Source of the DNA: Bradyrhizobium sp. CCBAU 051011 | GTDB taxonomy: Bacteria; Pseudomonadota; Alphaproteobacteria; Rhizobiales; Xanthobacteraceae | Length of the DNA stretch: 64,000 nucleotides | Assembly: GCF_009930815.1 (NCBI RefSeq) | Contig: NZ_CP022222.1 | Span: forward strand, 4,692,501 to 4,756,500 | Direction: 5' to 3' | Part shown: piece by piece, positions 17,683 to 26,336 of the stretch | Layout of the letters: the number at the start of each line of letters is the position of its first letter | How positions within the stretch are numbered: position 1 is the stretch's first letter | Position numbers and translations under genes: made by a program | The notes under the pieces: model-generated | What the model was told of the DNA's origin: nothing | The model's database searches: none | The model's input: the letters and a program-made list of their open reading frames with translations, nothing else

Positions 17683-18936
17683 ATGGCGGAACTGAAGGCC
17701 GACGTTCTCGTCCTGGGTGCGGGCATGGTCGGCGTCAGCGCCGCTTTGCACCTGCAGAAGCGCGGCCGGAACGTGGTTCTGATCGACCGGCACGACATCG
17801 CCGGCGAGGAGACCAGTTACGGTAATGGCGGATTGATCGAGTGCGCCTCGGTTTTTCCCTATATGTTTCCGCGGGACGTAGGCCAGATCCTGCGCTACGC
17901 TTTCCTTCGCGCGCCGCAGGTGAGCTATCATTTCAGGGACTTGCCGGCCTTCCTGCCGTGGCTGACGCGGTATTTCCTCGCGTCGTCGCCCAAGCGTGCA
18001 CTGCACAGCGCGATGGCCGAATTGCCGCTGATCCAGCGCAGCCTGATCGAGCATGAGGCGCTGATTGCGGAAGCCAATGTGCCGGAACTGTTGCGGCGGA
18101 CCGGCTGGATCAAGCTGTTTCGCTCCGAGGCGACGTTTGCGGATGCGGTACAGGATCTCAAGCGCGCCGGGCAGCATGGTGTCACCGGCGAGGTGCTGGA
18201 TGGGCCCGCCATTATCGCGCGCGAACCGCATCTGACCGGCGATTTCTCCGGCGCCATCCATTTTCCCACGCCGGGATTTGTGCCCGACCCCGGTGGGCTG
18301 GCCAAGGCCTATGCGGCATTGTTCGGCCGCAAGGGCGGGCGATATCTCGTCGGCGACGCCCGAACGTTGGAGCCGTCCGGCGGACGGTGGCGGGTGGCGA
18401 CGCTGGAAGGCTCCATTACGGCGCGCGAAGTCGTGGTGGCGATGGGGCCGTGGTCGGACCAGGTGCTCCGGCCGCTGGGCTATTCGATCCCGCTACAGGT
18501 CAAGCGCGGCTATCACCTGCATCTCAAGCCGCGCGGCAATGCGGTCTTGCATCATCCCGTGCTGGATACCGATCTCGGCTATCTCTTGGCGCCGATGAAC
18601 CGCGGCATTCGCCTGACCACCGGTGCCGAGTTTGCCCACCGCGATGCACCGCCAACGCCGGTCCAGGTCGAACGGGCGCTGCCGCGGGCGCACAAATTGT
18701 TCCCGCTGGGCGAGCCGGTCGACGCCAAGCCCTGGATGGGCGCGCGGCCCTGTCTGCCCGATATGCTGCCGGTCATCGGCAAGGCCCCCCGCCATGACGG
18801 GCTGTGGTTCGATTTCGGCCACCAGCACCATGGTCTGACGCTCGGCCCCGCCACCGGCCGCCTGCTGGCCGAAATGATGACCGGCGAGACCCCGTTTGCC
18901 GATGTCCGGCCGTTTGCCATCGAACGGTTTGGTTGA
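17683..18936 (+). CDS. FAD-dependent amino-acid oxidoreductase (DadA-like)
   Basis: Flavoenzyme of the DAO family, 417 residues, resembling D-amino-acid dehydrogenase DadA, which oxidises D-amino acids to 2-oxo acids and passes electrons to the respiratory chain. The N-terminal dinucleotide fold shows VLVLGAGMVGVSAALHLQ (residues about 8-25) and the acidic strand end VVLIDR. The C-terminal FAD contact GARPCLPDMLPVIG and the terminal GHQHHGLTLGPATGRL are typical. The ATG at 17683 follows CGGAG by 5 bases. It is transcribed away from the peptide-importer operon and shares its promoter region, so it may oxidise an amino acid released from the imported compounds. Confidence 0.85.
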   Translation: MAELKADVLVLGAGMVGVSAALHLQKRGRNVVLIDRHDIAGEETSYGNGGLIECASVFPYMFPRDVGQILRYAFLRAPQVSYHFRDLPAFLPWLTRYFLASSPKRALHSAMAELPLIQRSLIEHEALIAEANVPELLRRTGWIKLFRSEATFADAVQDLKRAGQHGVTGEVLDGPAIIAREPHLTGDFSGAIHFPTPGFVPDPGGLAKAYAALFGRKGGRYLVGDARTLEPSGGRWRVATLEGSITAREVVVAMGPWSDQVLRPLGYSIPLQVKRGYHLHLKPRGNAVLHHPVLDTDLGYLLAPMNRGIRLTTGAEFAHRDAPPTPVQVERALPRAHKLFPLGEPVDAKPWMGARPCLPDMLPVIGKAPRHDGLWFDFGHQHHGLTLGPATGRLLAEMMTGETPFADVRPFAIERFG

Positions 18937-19033
18937 CCATATCGGGAATAGAGGGGGCGGGGGGCCGGGTCTTGTCCTTGCGTGACTCGGGACATCGTGG
19001 CGATACTGCAAGGAGCCAGCAAGAGGAGCGGTC

Positions 19034-19285
19034 ATGAAAGTTAACGTCGAAATCGATTGCACGCCGCTGGAGGCCAGGCAGTTCTTCGGATTGCCCGACG
19101 TCTCGCCGATGCAGACCGCCGTGATGGACAAGATGCAGCAGCAGGTGATGGCCAACATCGAAAAGGTCTCACCGGAGTCGCTGATCCAGAGTTGGTTCAC
19201 GTTCGATCCCAAGATCGCCGAGCGATTTCAGGACATGTTCGTGACCATGGCCGGCCTTGGCGGCATGACCAAGAAGGATAAGTAA
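19034..19285 (+). CDS. DUF6489 family small protein
   Basis: An 83-residue protein recognised as DUF6489, of unknown function. It begins MKVNVEIDCTPLEARQFFGL and ends GLGGMTKKDK, and has no membrane segment. AGAGGAG precedes the ATG. Its stop is immediately followed (0 bases) by the GTG start of an alpha/beta hydrolase, so the two should be translated together. The N-terminal half, with PDVSPMQ and a methionine- and glutamine-rich helix, looks like a small scaffold or adaptor rather than an enzyme; that is inference from composition only. Confidence 0.8.
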   Translation: MKVNVEIDCTPLEARQFFGLPDVSPMQTAVMDKMQQQVMANIEKVSPESLIQSWFTFDPKIAERFQDMFVTMAGLGGMTKKDK

Positions 19286-20086
19286 GTGACGGTCGCGGAG
19301 AGCGCGGCTGCAACGGAGGAGCAAAGGCTTCGGCCACCCAGCCTGTTTCTGATGCTGGCCGAGACGAGGGCGCTGTTCGAACTGAACTCGAGCCTGTTGC
19401 TGTCGCCGCTCTTGATGCGCGCGCCGCGCGGCGACGGACATCCGGTGCTGACGCTGCCGGGCTTTCTTGCCAGCGATCTTTCGATGGCGCCGATGCGGCG
19501 CTACCTGAAAGAGCTCGGCTACGACGCCTATGCGTGGAACATGGGCCGCAATTTCGGCGGCGTTGCTTCCAAGCGCGGTGCGTTGCGCGAGCTCCTGCGG
19601 CGCATTCATGACCAGACCGGTCGCAATGTCAGTCTGGTCGGCTGGAGTCTCGGCGGCGTCTATGCGCGCGATCTCGCGCTGCAGATGCCGGACATGGTGC
19701 GCTCCGTGATCACGCTCGGTAGCCCGTTTGCCAACGACATCCGGGCGACCAACGCGACGCGTCTGTATGAGGCGCTCTCGGGAGAGACGGTCGACGACAA
19801 TCCGGAAATCCGTCAGGCGATCGCCGGTGACCTGCCGGTGCCAGCGACCTCGATCTATTCTCGGACCGACGGCATCGTGAACTGGCACACCAGCCTGTTG
19901 CGTCCCTCGGAAACCGCCGAAAACATCGAGGTGTACTTCGCCAGCCATATCGGGCTCGGCGTCAACCCCGCGGCATTATGGGCGGTGGCCGACCGTCTGG
20001 CGCAGACGGAGGGCGAATTTAAGCATTTTGACCGATCAGGACCATTTGCCATTGCCTACGGCCCCCCTGAAAATGCACAATCGTAA
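19286..20086 (+). CDS. Alpha/beta hydrolase, paralogue of the one at 32709
   Basis: Esterase/lipase-type hydrolase, 266 residues, with a GTG start directly abutting the DUF6489 stop; AAGGA lies 7 bases ahead. The nucleophile elbow is GWSLGG, after RNVSLV. The opening APRGDGHPVLTLPGFLASD matches APRGDGHPVLVLPGLVASD in the hydrolase at 32709, and both share VRSVITLGSPFA and a late SRTDGI stretch with the likely acid Asp, so the two are clear paralogues. No signal peptide is evident. The substrate is unknown; the setting (acyltransferase downstream, PHA genes nearby) suggests an ester or lipid. Confidence 0.85.
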   Translation: MTVAESAAATEEQRLRPPSLFLMLAETRALFELNSSLLLSPLLMRAPRGDGHPVLTLPGFLASDLSMAPMRRYLKELGYDAYAWNMGRNFGGVASKRGALRELLRRIHDQTGRNVSLVGWSLGGVYARDLALQMPDMVRSVITLGSPFANDIRATNATRLYEALSGETVDDNPEIRQAIAGDLPVPATSIYSRTDGIVNWHTSLLRPSETAENIEVYFASHIGLGVNPAALWAVADRLAQTEGEFKHFDRSGPFAIAYGPPENAQS

Positions 20087-20104
20087 GTTAAACGCCCTGA
20101 GCTA

Positions 20105-20172
20105 GGGCATGATCCCGAAACATCCCGCCCTGCAATTGATGCGGGATGGCTAGCGGTTTTCGGATATGCTCC
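20105..20172. repeat. Palindromic intergenic repeat, family G (degenerate)
   Basis: The outer arms GGGCATGATCCCGAAA and TTTTCGGATATGCTCC are imperfect inverted copies; an inner perfect 8-bp stem CATCCCGC/GCGGGATG (20121-20128 and 20141-20148) lies between them. It falls between the hydrolase and the acyltransferase and may also work as a weak terminator or mRNA-end hairpin. Confidence 0.55.
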
Positions 20173-20241
20173 AATAACAAAGACATTCCAGACGCCAGAA
20201 GCGCCGCCAAGGCGCCGCGTTATCTACTGCGGGAGGAAAGC

Positions 20242-21786
20242 ATGGCGGACGCAAAGAAACTGTCTTCGCTGGACGCGTCGTTTCTGTATCTGGAAACGCC
20301 GGAAATGCCGATGCATGTCGGCAGCATGGCGATCTTCCGCCTGCCCGATGGCTACAAGGGCGACTTCTTCGAAGAGTTCAAGGCCATGATTGCCTCGCGG
20401 CTGCACATCGCGCCGATCCTGAAAGCGCGCCTGGAGAAGGCTCCGCTCGACATTGATCATCCCTCCTGGGTCGAAGACGATCAGTTCGACATCGACCGCC
20501 ACATCTTTCGCGCCAGCCTGCCGGCGCCGCGCGATCGCGCGACGCTGGAACGCATCGTCGGCTGGATGCATGCAAAACTGCTCAACCGCGCCCGCCCGCT
20601 CTGGGAGTTCTATGTCTTCGAAGGCATGAAGGACAACGAGATCGGGCTGTACTCCAAGATGCACCATGCCTGCATCGACGGTGGCGCCGGCGCAGCGCTT
20701 ACCAGCATGATCTACGACATCACGCCGGTGCCGCGTGAAGTCGAACCGCCGAGCGCGCGCAGGGTGGCGCAGGAGCCGCGCGACATCGCCGCCAACCTGA
20801 TCGATTCTTACCAGCAGCTCTGGACCCAGCCGTTCGACGCCAAGGCGGCGCCAAAGAGTCTCGAACTGCCGCGTACGGGAAAAAGCGATCTCGGCTCGAT
20901 CCTGTTCGACAACGCCATGTTCCAGATCGAAACTGCGGTGAAGTTCGCAAGCAGCGTGCCGACGATGCTGAAGTCTCTCTCCGACGTGGTCGGCAAGATT
21001 TCCGATCCGAAATCGCGCGATAGTCTGGCCAGCATGGCCTCGCCGCCGACCATGCTCAACAAGACGATCTCGTCGGAACGCAGCTTTGCCGGCGTCTCGA
21101 TCTCGCTGTCGCGCGCAAAGGCGCTGGCAAAGGCGTCCGGCGGCAAGCTCAACGACGTCGTGCTGGCGCTGTCTTCGGGCGTGGTGCGGCGCTACCTGCT
21201 CAGCCAGGGCGGTCTGCCGAACAAATCCCTGACGGCGGCGGTGCCGATCTCGCTGCGCGAGGAGGGCAATGCCGACGCCAACAACCAGGTGTTCGGCATG
21301 ATCTGCTCGATCGCCACCAATATCGAGGATCCGAAGGGACGGCTGGAAACCATCATCGCGCAATCCACCAAGTCGAAGGAGATGTCGCATCCGCTGCGAG
21401 CGCTGATGCCGCAGGTCTCCAACCTCTCGATGCTGGGCGCGCCGATCGTGACCCAGATATTGGCGCTGCTCTACAGCCGTTCCAACCTTTCCGACGTGCT
21501 GCCGCCGGCAGCCAACATCACCGTATCCAACGTCCCCGGACCGCGGCAGACGCTGTATGCCGCCGGCGCAGAGCTCCTGCACATCTTCCCGGTGTCGATC
21601 TCGACGCATGGCATTGCGCTCAACATCACCGTGCAGAGCTACCGCGACCAGCTCGATTTCGGCTTCATCGCCGGCGCCAACATCATTCCGCATGTCCAGG
21701 TCCTCTGCGACATGCTTCCGGTCGAATTTGAAGCGCTGGAGGCGGCATACGCACCGCCGCCGAACATGACCAGTGCAGCTGAATAG
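20242..21786 (+). CDS. Wax ester synthase/diacylglycerol acyltransferase (WS/DGAT)
   Basis: Acyl-CoA-dependent O-acyltransferase of the WS/DGAT family, 514 residues, which makes wax esters or triacylglycerols for storage. The catalytic HHxxxDG motif is HHACIDG at residues 141-147. Further family marks are RPLWEFYVFEG (about 118-128), LNDVVLALSSG and SNVPGP near the C-terminus. The ATG at 20242 has an excellent GGGAGGAAAG site; an upstream in-frame start at 20146 would begin inside the repeat and is not favoured. An epoxide-hydrolase-like gene follows after 9 bases and a P450 fusion after that, which suggests lipid metabolism. Confidence 0.93.
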   Translation: MADAKKLSSLDASFLYLETPEMPMHVGSMAIFRLPDGYKGDFFEEFKAMIASRLHIAPILKARLEKAPLDIDHPSWVEDDQFDIDRHIFRASLPAPRDRATLERIVGWMHAKLLNRARPLWEFYVFEGMKDNEIGLYSKMHHACIDGGAGAALTSMIYDITPVPREVEPPSARRVAQEPRDIAANLIDSYQQLWTQPFDAKAAPKSLELPRTGKSDLGSILFDNAMFQIETAVKFASSVPTMLKSLSDVVGKISDPKSRDSLASMASPPTMLNKTISSERSFAGVSISLSRAKALAKASGGKLNDVVLALSSGVVRRYLLSQGGLPNKSLTAAVPISLREEGNADANNQVFGMICSIATNIEDPKGRLETIIAQSTKSKEMSHPLRALMPQVSNLSMLGAPIVTQILALLYSRSNLSDVLPPAANITVSNVPGPRQTLYAAGAELLHIFPVSISTHGIALNITVQSYRDQLDFGFIAGANIIPHVQVLCDMLPVEFEALEAAYAPPPNMTSAAE

Positions 21787-21795
21787 GAAGTTGAC

Positions 21796-22791
21796 ATGAT
21801 TGAAATGCCGCCGCTGCAGTTCGCCCACGTGAACGGCATTCGCATGGGCTTCTACGAGGCGGGGCCCCAATCCGATAAGCCGCCGATCGTCCTCTGCCAC
21901 GGCTGGCCGGAGCTGGCGTTTTCCTGGCGTCACCAGATCAAGGCCTTGAGCGAGGCCGGCATCCGCGTGATTGCGCCGGATCAGCGCGGCTATGGCGCGA
22001 CCGACCGGCCTGAAGCGGTCGAGGACTACGACATCGAGCACCTGACCGGCGACCTCGTCGGCCTGCTCGATCATCTCGAGATCCGCAAGGCGATCTTTGT
22101 CGGTCACGATTGGGGTGGCTTCATCGTCTGGCAGATGCCGCTGCGGCATCTCGATCGCACCGCGGGCGTCGTCGGTGTCAATACCCCTCACATGGATCGC
22201 GCGCCGGCGGATCCCATCGAACTGTTCCGCATGCGCTTTGGCGACCAGATGTATATCGTGCAGTTTCAGGACCCGGCGCGCGAACCCGATCGAATATTCG
22301 GCAGCCGAGTCGAACAGACCTTTGATGCCTTCATGCGCAAGCCGGTGCCACGCCGCGACACTACGCCCGCAGACCAGCCGGTCGCCGGTGTTGGCGCCTC
22401 GCCCAGGCTCAACCTGGCGTTTCCGCAAATGATCGCCGGCTACGACGCCAAACATGATCCGCGCACGCCGATCCTGAGCCCGGAAGAAAAGAAGGTGTTC
22501 GTCGATACCTTCACGAAAACCGGGTTTACTGGCGGCATAAATTGGTACCGCAACATGTCGCGCAATTGGCAACGTTCGGAGTGGCTGGACCACACCGTGC
22601 GGGTGCCATCGCTGATGATCATGGCCGAAAACGATCACGTGCTGCCGCCATCGGCCGCCGATGGCATGGAGAAGCTCGTGCCAGATCTGGAGAAGTATCT
22701 GGTGCGCGACAGCGGCCATTGGACGCAGCAGGAAAAGCCGGACGAGGTCAGCAGCAAGCTGATCGAATGGCGCAGGAAAAGATTTGGGTAG
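21796..22791 (+). CDS. Epoxide-hydrolase-like alpha/beta hydrolase
   Basis: A 331-residue hydrolase with the epoxide hydrolase set of motifs: HGWPE at residues 35-39 for the oxyanion hole, nucleophile Asp105 in GHDWGG (not the serine of esterases), a lid tyrosine candidate in GGINWYRNM, and a late catalytic His in DSGHWTQQEKPDE. Such enzymes open epoxides to diols. The start has AGGAAG 7 bases ahead and lies 9 bases after the acyltransferase stop, so they share an mRNA. The P450 fusion 161 bases downstream belongs to a type able to epoxidise unsaturated fatty acids, which would supply its substrate (inference). Confidence 0.88.
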   Translation: MIEMPPLQFAHVNGIRMGFYEAGPQSDKPPIVLCHGWPELAFSWRHQIKALSEAGIRVIAPDQRGYGATDRPEAVEDYDIEHLTGDLVGLLDHLEIRKAIFVGHDWGGFIVWQMPLRHLDRTAGVVGVNTPHMDRAPADPIELFRMRFGDQMYIVQFQDPAREPDRIFGSRVEQTFDAFMRKPVPRRDTTPADQPVAGVGASPRLNLAFPQMIAGYDAKHDPRTPILSPEEKKVFVDTFTKTGFTGGINWYRNMSRNWQRSEWLDHTVRVPSLMIMAENDHVLPPSAADGMEKLVPDLEKYLVRDSGHWTQQEKPDEVSSKLIEWRRKRFG

Positions 22792-22805
22792 GTCCGCATA
22801 ACAAG

Positions 22806-22925
22806 CCGTCATTGCGAGCAGCGCAGCGACGAAGCAATCCATTCTTTCTTTTCGCCGAGCGATGGGTTGCTTCCGCCTTCGCTCTACGGGCTACGGCGGA
22901 CAAGTCGCTTCGCTCGCAATGACGG
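22806..22925. repeat. Palindromic intergenic repeat, family A, copy 1
   Basis: The termini CCGTCATTGCGAG (22806-22818) and CTCGCAATGACGG (22913-22925) are a perfect 13-bp inverted pair; an internal GAAGCAATCCA block is typical of the family. It fills nearly all of the gap between the epoxide hydrolase gene and the P450 gene. Confidence 0.88.
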
Positions 22926-22952
22926 TTGAGGCAGGCAGGAGATACTTCGACA

Positions 22953-25900
22953 ATGGCGTCCCCTAACAAATTGAGTCCGATTCCGCATCCGCCGAAGAAA
23001 CCTGTCGTCGGCAACATGCTGTCGCTGGATCCGAACGCGCCGGTGCAGCACCTGGTCAAGCTTTCCAAGGAGCTCGGGCCAATCTTCTGGCTCGACATGA
23101 TGGGTGCGCCGATCGTCATCGCCTCCGGCCACGACCTGATCGACGAACTCTCCGACGAGAAGCGCTTCGACAAGACCGTGCGCGGCTCGCTGCGCCGTGT
23201 CCGCGCCGTGGGCGGCGACGGGCTGTTCACAGCCGACACGTCAGAGCCGAACTGGAGCAAGGCGCATAACATCCTGCTGCAGCCGTTCGGCAACCGCGCG
23301 ATGCAGTCCTACCATCCGAGCATGGTCGATATCGCCGAGCAGCTCGTCAAGAAATGGGAACGGCTCAACCCCGACGACGAAATCGACGTCGTGCAAGACA
23401 TGACGGCGCTGACGCTCGACACCATCGGGCTATGCGGTTTCGACTACCGTTTCAATTCATTCTACCGGCGCGACTATCATCCGTTCGTGGAATCGCTGGT
23501 GCGCTCGCTCGAAACCATCATGATGACCCGCGGCCTGCCGCTGGAAAACCTCTGGATGCAGAAGCGGCGCAAGACACTGGCCCAGGACGTCGTCTTCATG
23601 AACAAGATGGTCGACGAGATCATCGCCGAGCGCCGCGGCAATGCCGAAGCCGCCGAAGGCAAGAAGGACATGCTGGGCGCCATGATGACCGGCGTCGACC
23701 GCGCCACCGGCGAGCAGCTTGACGACGTCAACATCCGCTACCAGATCAACACCTTCCTGATCGCAGGTCACGAAACCACCAGTGGCCTATTGTCATGCAC
23801 GATCTACGCGCTGCTCAAGCATCCGGAAATCCTCAAGAAGGCCTATGAGGAAGTCGACCGGGTACTCGGGCCCGATATCAACGCAAAACCGACCTATCAG
23901 CAGGTCACGCAGCTCACCTACATCACGCAGGTGTTGAAGGAGGCGCTGCGGATGTGGCCGCCGGCGCCGGCCTACGGCATCACGCCGCTCAACGACGAGA
24001 CCATCGGCGGCGGCAAGTACAAGCTGCGGAAGAACACGTTCATCACGGTCTTGGTGATGGCGCTGCATCGCGACCCCAGTGTCTGGGGTCCGAATCCTGA
24101 TGTCTTCGATCCCGAGAATTTCAGCCGCGAGGCTGAAGCCAAGCGCCCGATCAACGCCTGGAAGCCGTTCGGCAACGGCCAGCGCGCCTGTATCGGCCGC
24201 GGCTTTGCGATGCACGAGGCGGCGCTGGCGATCGGCATGATCCTGCAGCGCTTCAAACTGATCGACCACCACCGCTACCAGATGCACCTGAAGGAAACGT
24301 TGACGGTCAAGCCGGATGGTTTCAAGATCAAGGTGCGTCCGCGCGCCGACAAGGATCGCGGTGCCTTCGCCGGCCGCGCTGCGGTCGCGGTGGCCGCGGC
24401 GAACGCGGCGGCCCCGCAGGCACGAACCCGCCCCGGACACAACACGCCGCTACTCGTGCTCTACGGCTCCAACCTCGGCACCGCGGAAGAGCTGGCAACG
24501 CGAGTTGCAGACCTCGCTGAGGTCAACGGCTTCTCGACCAGGCTCGGCGCACTCGACGATCACGTCGGTAAATTGCCGGAGGAGGGCGCGCTGATGGTGT
24601 TCTGCGCTTCCTACAACGGCGCTGCCCCTGATAACGCGACGCAGTTCGTCAAATGGCTGGACAGCGGCCTGCCGAAGGATGCGTTCGCCAAGGTGCGCTA
24701 TGCCGTGTTCGGCTGCGGCAACAGCGACTGGGCGGCGACCTATCAATCCGTGCCGCGCATCATCGACGAGCAGTTGGCCGCACATGGCGCGCGCAGCCTT
24801 TATGGCCGAGGCGAGGGCGATGCCCGCAGCGATCTCGACGGCCAGTTCGAGAAATGGTTCGCGGCAGCGGCGCCTGCGGCGATGAAGGAGTTGGGCGTCG
24901 ATTCCAGTTTCGCCCGCAGCGCCGACGATGCGCCGCTGTACGCGATCGAGCCGGTGGCGCCTTCGGCCGTCAACACGATCGTTACCCAGGGCGGCGTCGC
25001 GCCGATGAAGGTGCTGGTCAATTCCGAACTGCAGAACAGGGCCGGCGCCAATCCTTCCGACCGTTCGACCCGGCATATCGAGGTGGAATTGCCGCCCGGC
25101 ATCACCTACCGCGTCGGCGACCATCTCAGCGTGGTGCCGCGCAACGACCCGGCGCTGGTCGATTCCGTCGCGCGCCGTTTCGGCTTCTTGCCGGCCGACC
25201 AGGTCAGGCTTCATGTCGCCGAAGGCCGCCGCGCGCAATTGCCGGTCGGTGACGCCGTTTCAGTCGGGCGATTGTTGACGGAGTTCGTGGAGCTGCAGCA
25301 GATCGCAACCCGCAAGCAGATCCAGATCATGTCGGAACACACGCGCTGTCCAATCACCAAGCCGAAGCTGCTTGCCTATGTCGGCGACGATGCCGCGTCG
25401 ACAGAGCTTTATCGTTCGGACGTCCTCGCCAAGCGCAAATCGGTGTTCGATCTGCTGGAGGAGCATCCGGCCTGCGAACTGCCGTTCCACTGCTATCTCG
25501 AAATGCTGTCGCTGCTGGCGCCGCGTTATTATTCGATCTCATCGTCGCCCTCGTCCGACTCGGCGCGCTGCAGCGTCACCGTCGGCGTGGTGGAAGCGCC
25601 GGCGAGTTCGGGACGCGGCGTCTACAAGGGCGTCTGCTCAAACTATCTCTCCGGCCGCCGCGTCGGTGATACCGTTCATGCCACCGTGCGCGAGACCAAG
25701 GCCGGCTTCCGTCTGCCGGATGATCCTTTGGTGCCTGTGATCATGATCGGCCCCGGCACGGGGCTGGCGCCGTTCCGCGGCTTCCTGCAAGAGCGCGCGC
25801 ATCGCAAGGCGCAAGGCGCCAAGCTGGGGCCGGCGCTGCTGTTCTTCGGCTGCCGCCATCCCGAACAGGATTTCCTCTATGCGGATGATTTGAAGGCCTT

Positions 25901-26192
25901 CGCCGCCGATGGCATCGCCGAGCTGCACACCGCGTTCTCGCGCGCCGACGGGCCAAAGACCTATGTGCAGCACCAGGTGGCGGCGCAGAAGGACCGCGTC
26001 TGGAACCTGATCGAGCAGGGCGCGATCGTCTATGTCTGCGGCGACGGCGGCAAGATGGAGCCGGACGTCAAGGCGGCTCTGGTCGCGATCTATCGCGAAA
26101 AGTCGGGCGCGGACGCCGATGCCGGCCTGCGCTGGATCGACGATCTCGGCACGGAGAACCGCTACGTGCTGGATGTGTGGGCGGGTGGGTAG
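22953..26192 (+). CDS. Self-sufficient cytochrome P450/NADPH-P450 reductase fusion, CYP102 (P450 BM3) type
   Basis: Fused monooxygenase of 1,079 residues: P450 domain (about 1-470), flavodoxin-like FMN domain (from about 490, LLVLYGSNLGTAEELATRVA), then FAD and NADPH domains. CYP102 enzymes hydroxylate or epoxidise fatty acids near the omega end. Seen: heme ligand Cys413 in FGNGQRACIG, I-helix AGHETTSG with Glu274-Thr275-Thr276, GDGLFT whose Phe92 matches the active-site Phe87 of BM3, a YYSISSSP FAD motif, and the terminal VWAG, also found in BM3. The ATG at 22953 follows AGGAGA by 11 bases. It is probably in line with the WS/DGAT and epoxide hydrolase genes. Confidence 0.95.
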   Translation: MASPNKLSPIPHPPKKPVVGNMLSLDPNAPVQHLVKLSKELGPIFWLDMMGAPIVIASGHDLIDELSDEKRFDKTVRGSLRRVRAVGGDGLFTADTSEPNWSKAHNILLQPFGNRAMQSYHPSMVDIAEQLVKKWERLNPDDEIDVVQDMTALTLDTIGLCGFDYRFNSFYRRDYHPFVESLVRSLETIMMTRGLPLENLWMQKRRKTLAQDVVFMNKMVDEIIAERRGNAEAAEGKKDMLGAMMTGVDRATGEQLDDVNIRYQINTFLIAGHETTSGLLSCTIYALLKHPEILKKAYEEVDRVLGPDINAKPTYQQVTQLTYITQVLKEALRMWPPAPAYGITPLNDETIGGGKYKLRKNTFITVLVMALHRDPSVWGPNPDVFDPENFSREAEAKRPINAWKPFGNGQRACIGRGFAMHEAALAIGMILQRFKLIDHHRYQMHLKETLTVKPDGFKIKVRPRADKDRGAFAGRAAVAVAAANAAAPQARTRPGHNTPLLVLYGSNLGTAEELATRVADLAEVNGFSTRLGALDDHVGKLPEEGALMVFCASYNGAAPDNATQFVKWLDSGLPKDAFAKVRYAVFGCGNSDWAATYQSVPRIIDEQLAAHGARSLYGRGEGDARSDLDGQFEKWFAAAAPAAMKELGVDSSFARSADDAPLYAIEPVAPSAVNTIVTQGGVAPMKVLVNSELQNRAGANPSDRSTRHIEVELPPGITYRVGDHLSVVPRNDPALVDSVARRFGFLPADQVRLHVAEGRRAQLPVGDAVSVGRLLTEFVELQQIATRKQIQIMSEHTRCPITKPKLLAYVGDDAASTELYRSDVLAKRKSVFDLLEEHPACELPFHCYLEMLSLLAPRYYSISSSPSSDSARCSVTVGVVEAPASSGRGVYKGVCSNYLSGRRVGDTVHATVRETKAGFRLPDDPLVPVIMIGPGTGLAPFRGFLQERAHRKAQGAKLGPALLFFGCRHPEQDFLYADDLKAFAADGIAELHTAFSRADGPKTYVQHQVAAQKDRVWNLIEQGAIVYVCGDGGKMEPDVKAALVAIYREKSGADADAGLRWIDDLGTENRYVLDVWAGG

Positions 26193-26195
26193 GTT

Positions 26196-26290
26196 CGTAG
26201 AGTGGGCAAAGGCCCTCTTGCGCCGTGCCCACCATTGTAACCTCGGCTTCGCTTGCAATGGTGGGCACGCTACGCTTTGCCCACCCTACG
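26196..26290. repeat. Palindromic intergenic repeat, family B, copy 1
   Basis: The arms CGTAGAGTGGGCAAAG and CTTTGCCCACCCTACG form an inverted pair, with inner GTGCCCACCATT and AATGGTGGGCAC arms. It begins 3 bases past the P450 stop. The second copy is at 50952-51045. Confidence 0.87.
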
Positions 26291-26336
26291 GTTCATCGCG
26301 AGCCGCGCCATCGCGCAATCATGCTAAAAGCCCCGC

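Noticed and set aside
20224..22842. An 872-codon open frame on the minus strand
   Set aside because: It is the antisense mirror of the WS/DGAT and epoxide hydrolase genes, rich in Arg, His and Asp, with no family motifs. It follows from high GC at third positions.
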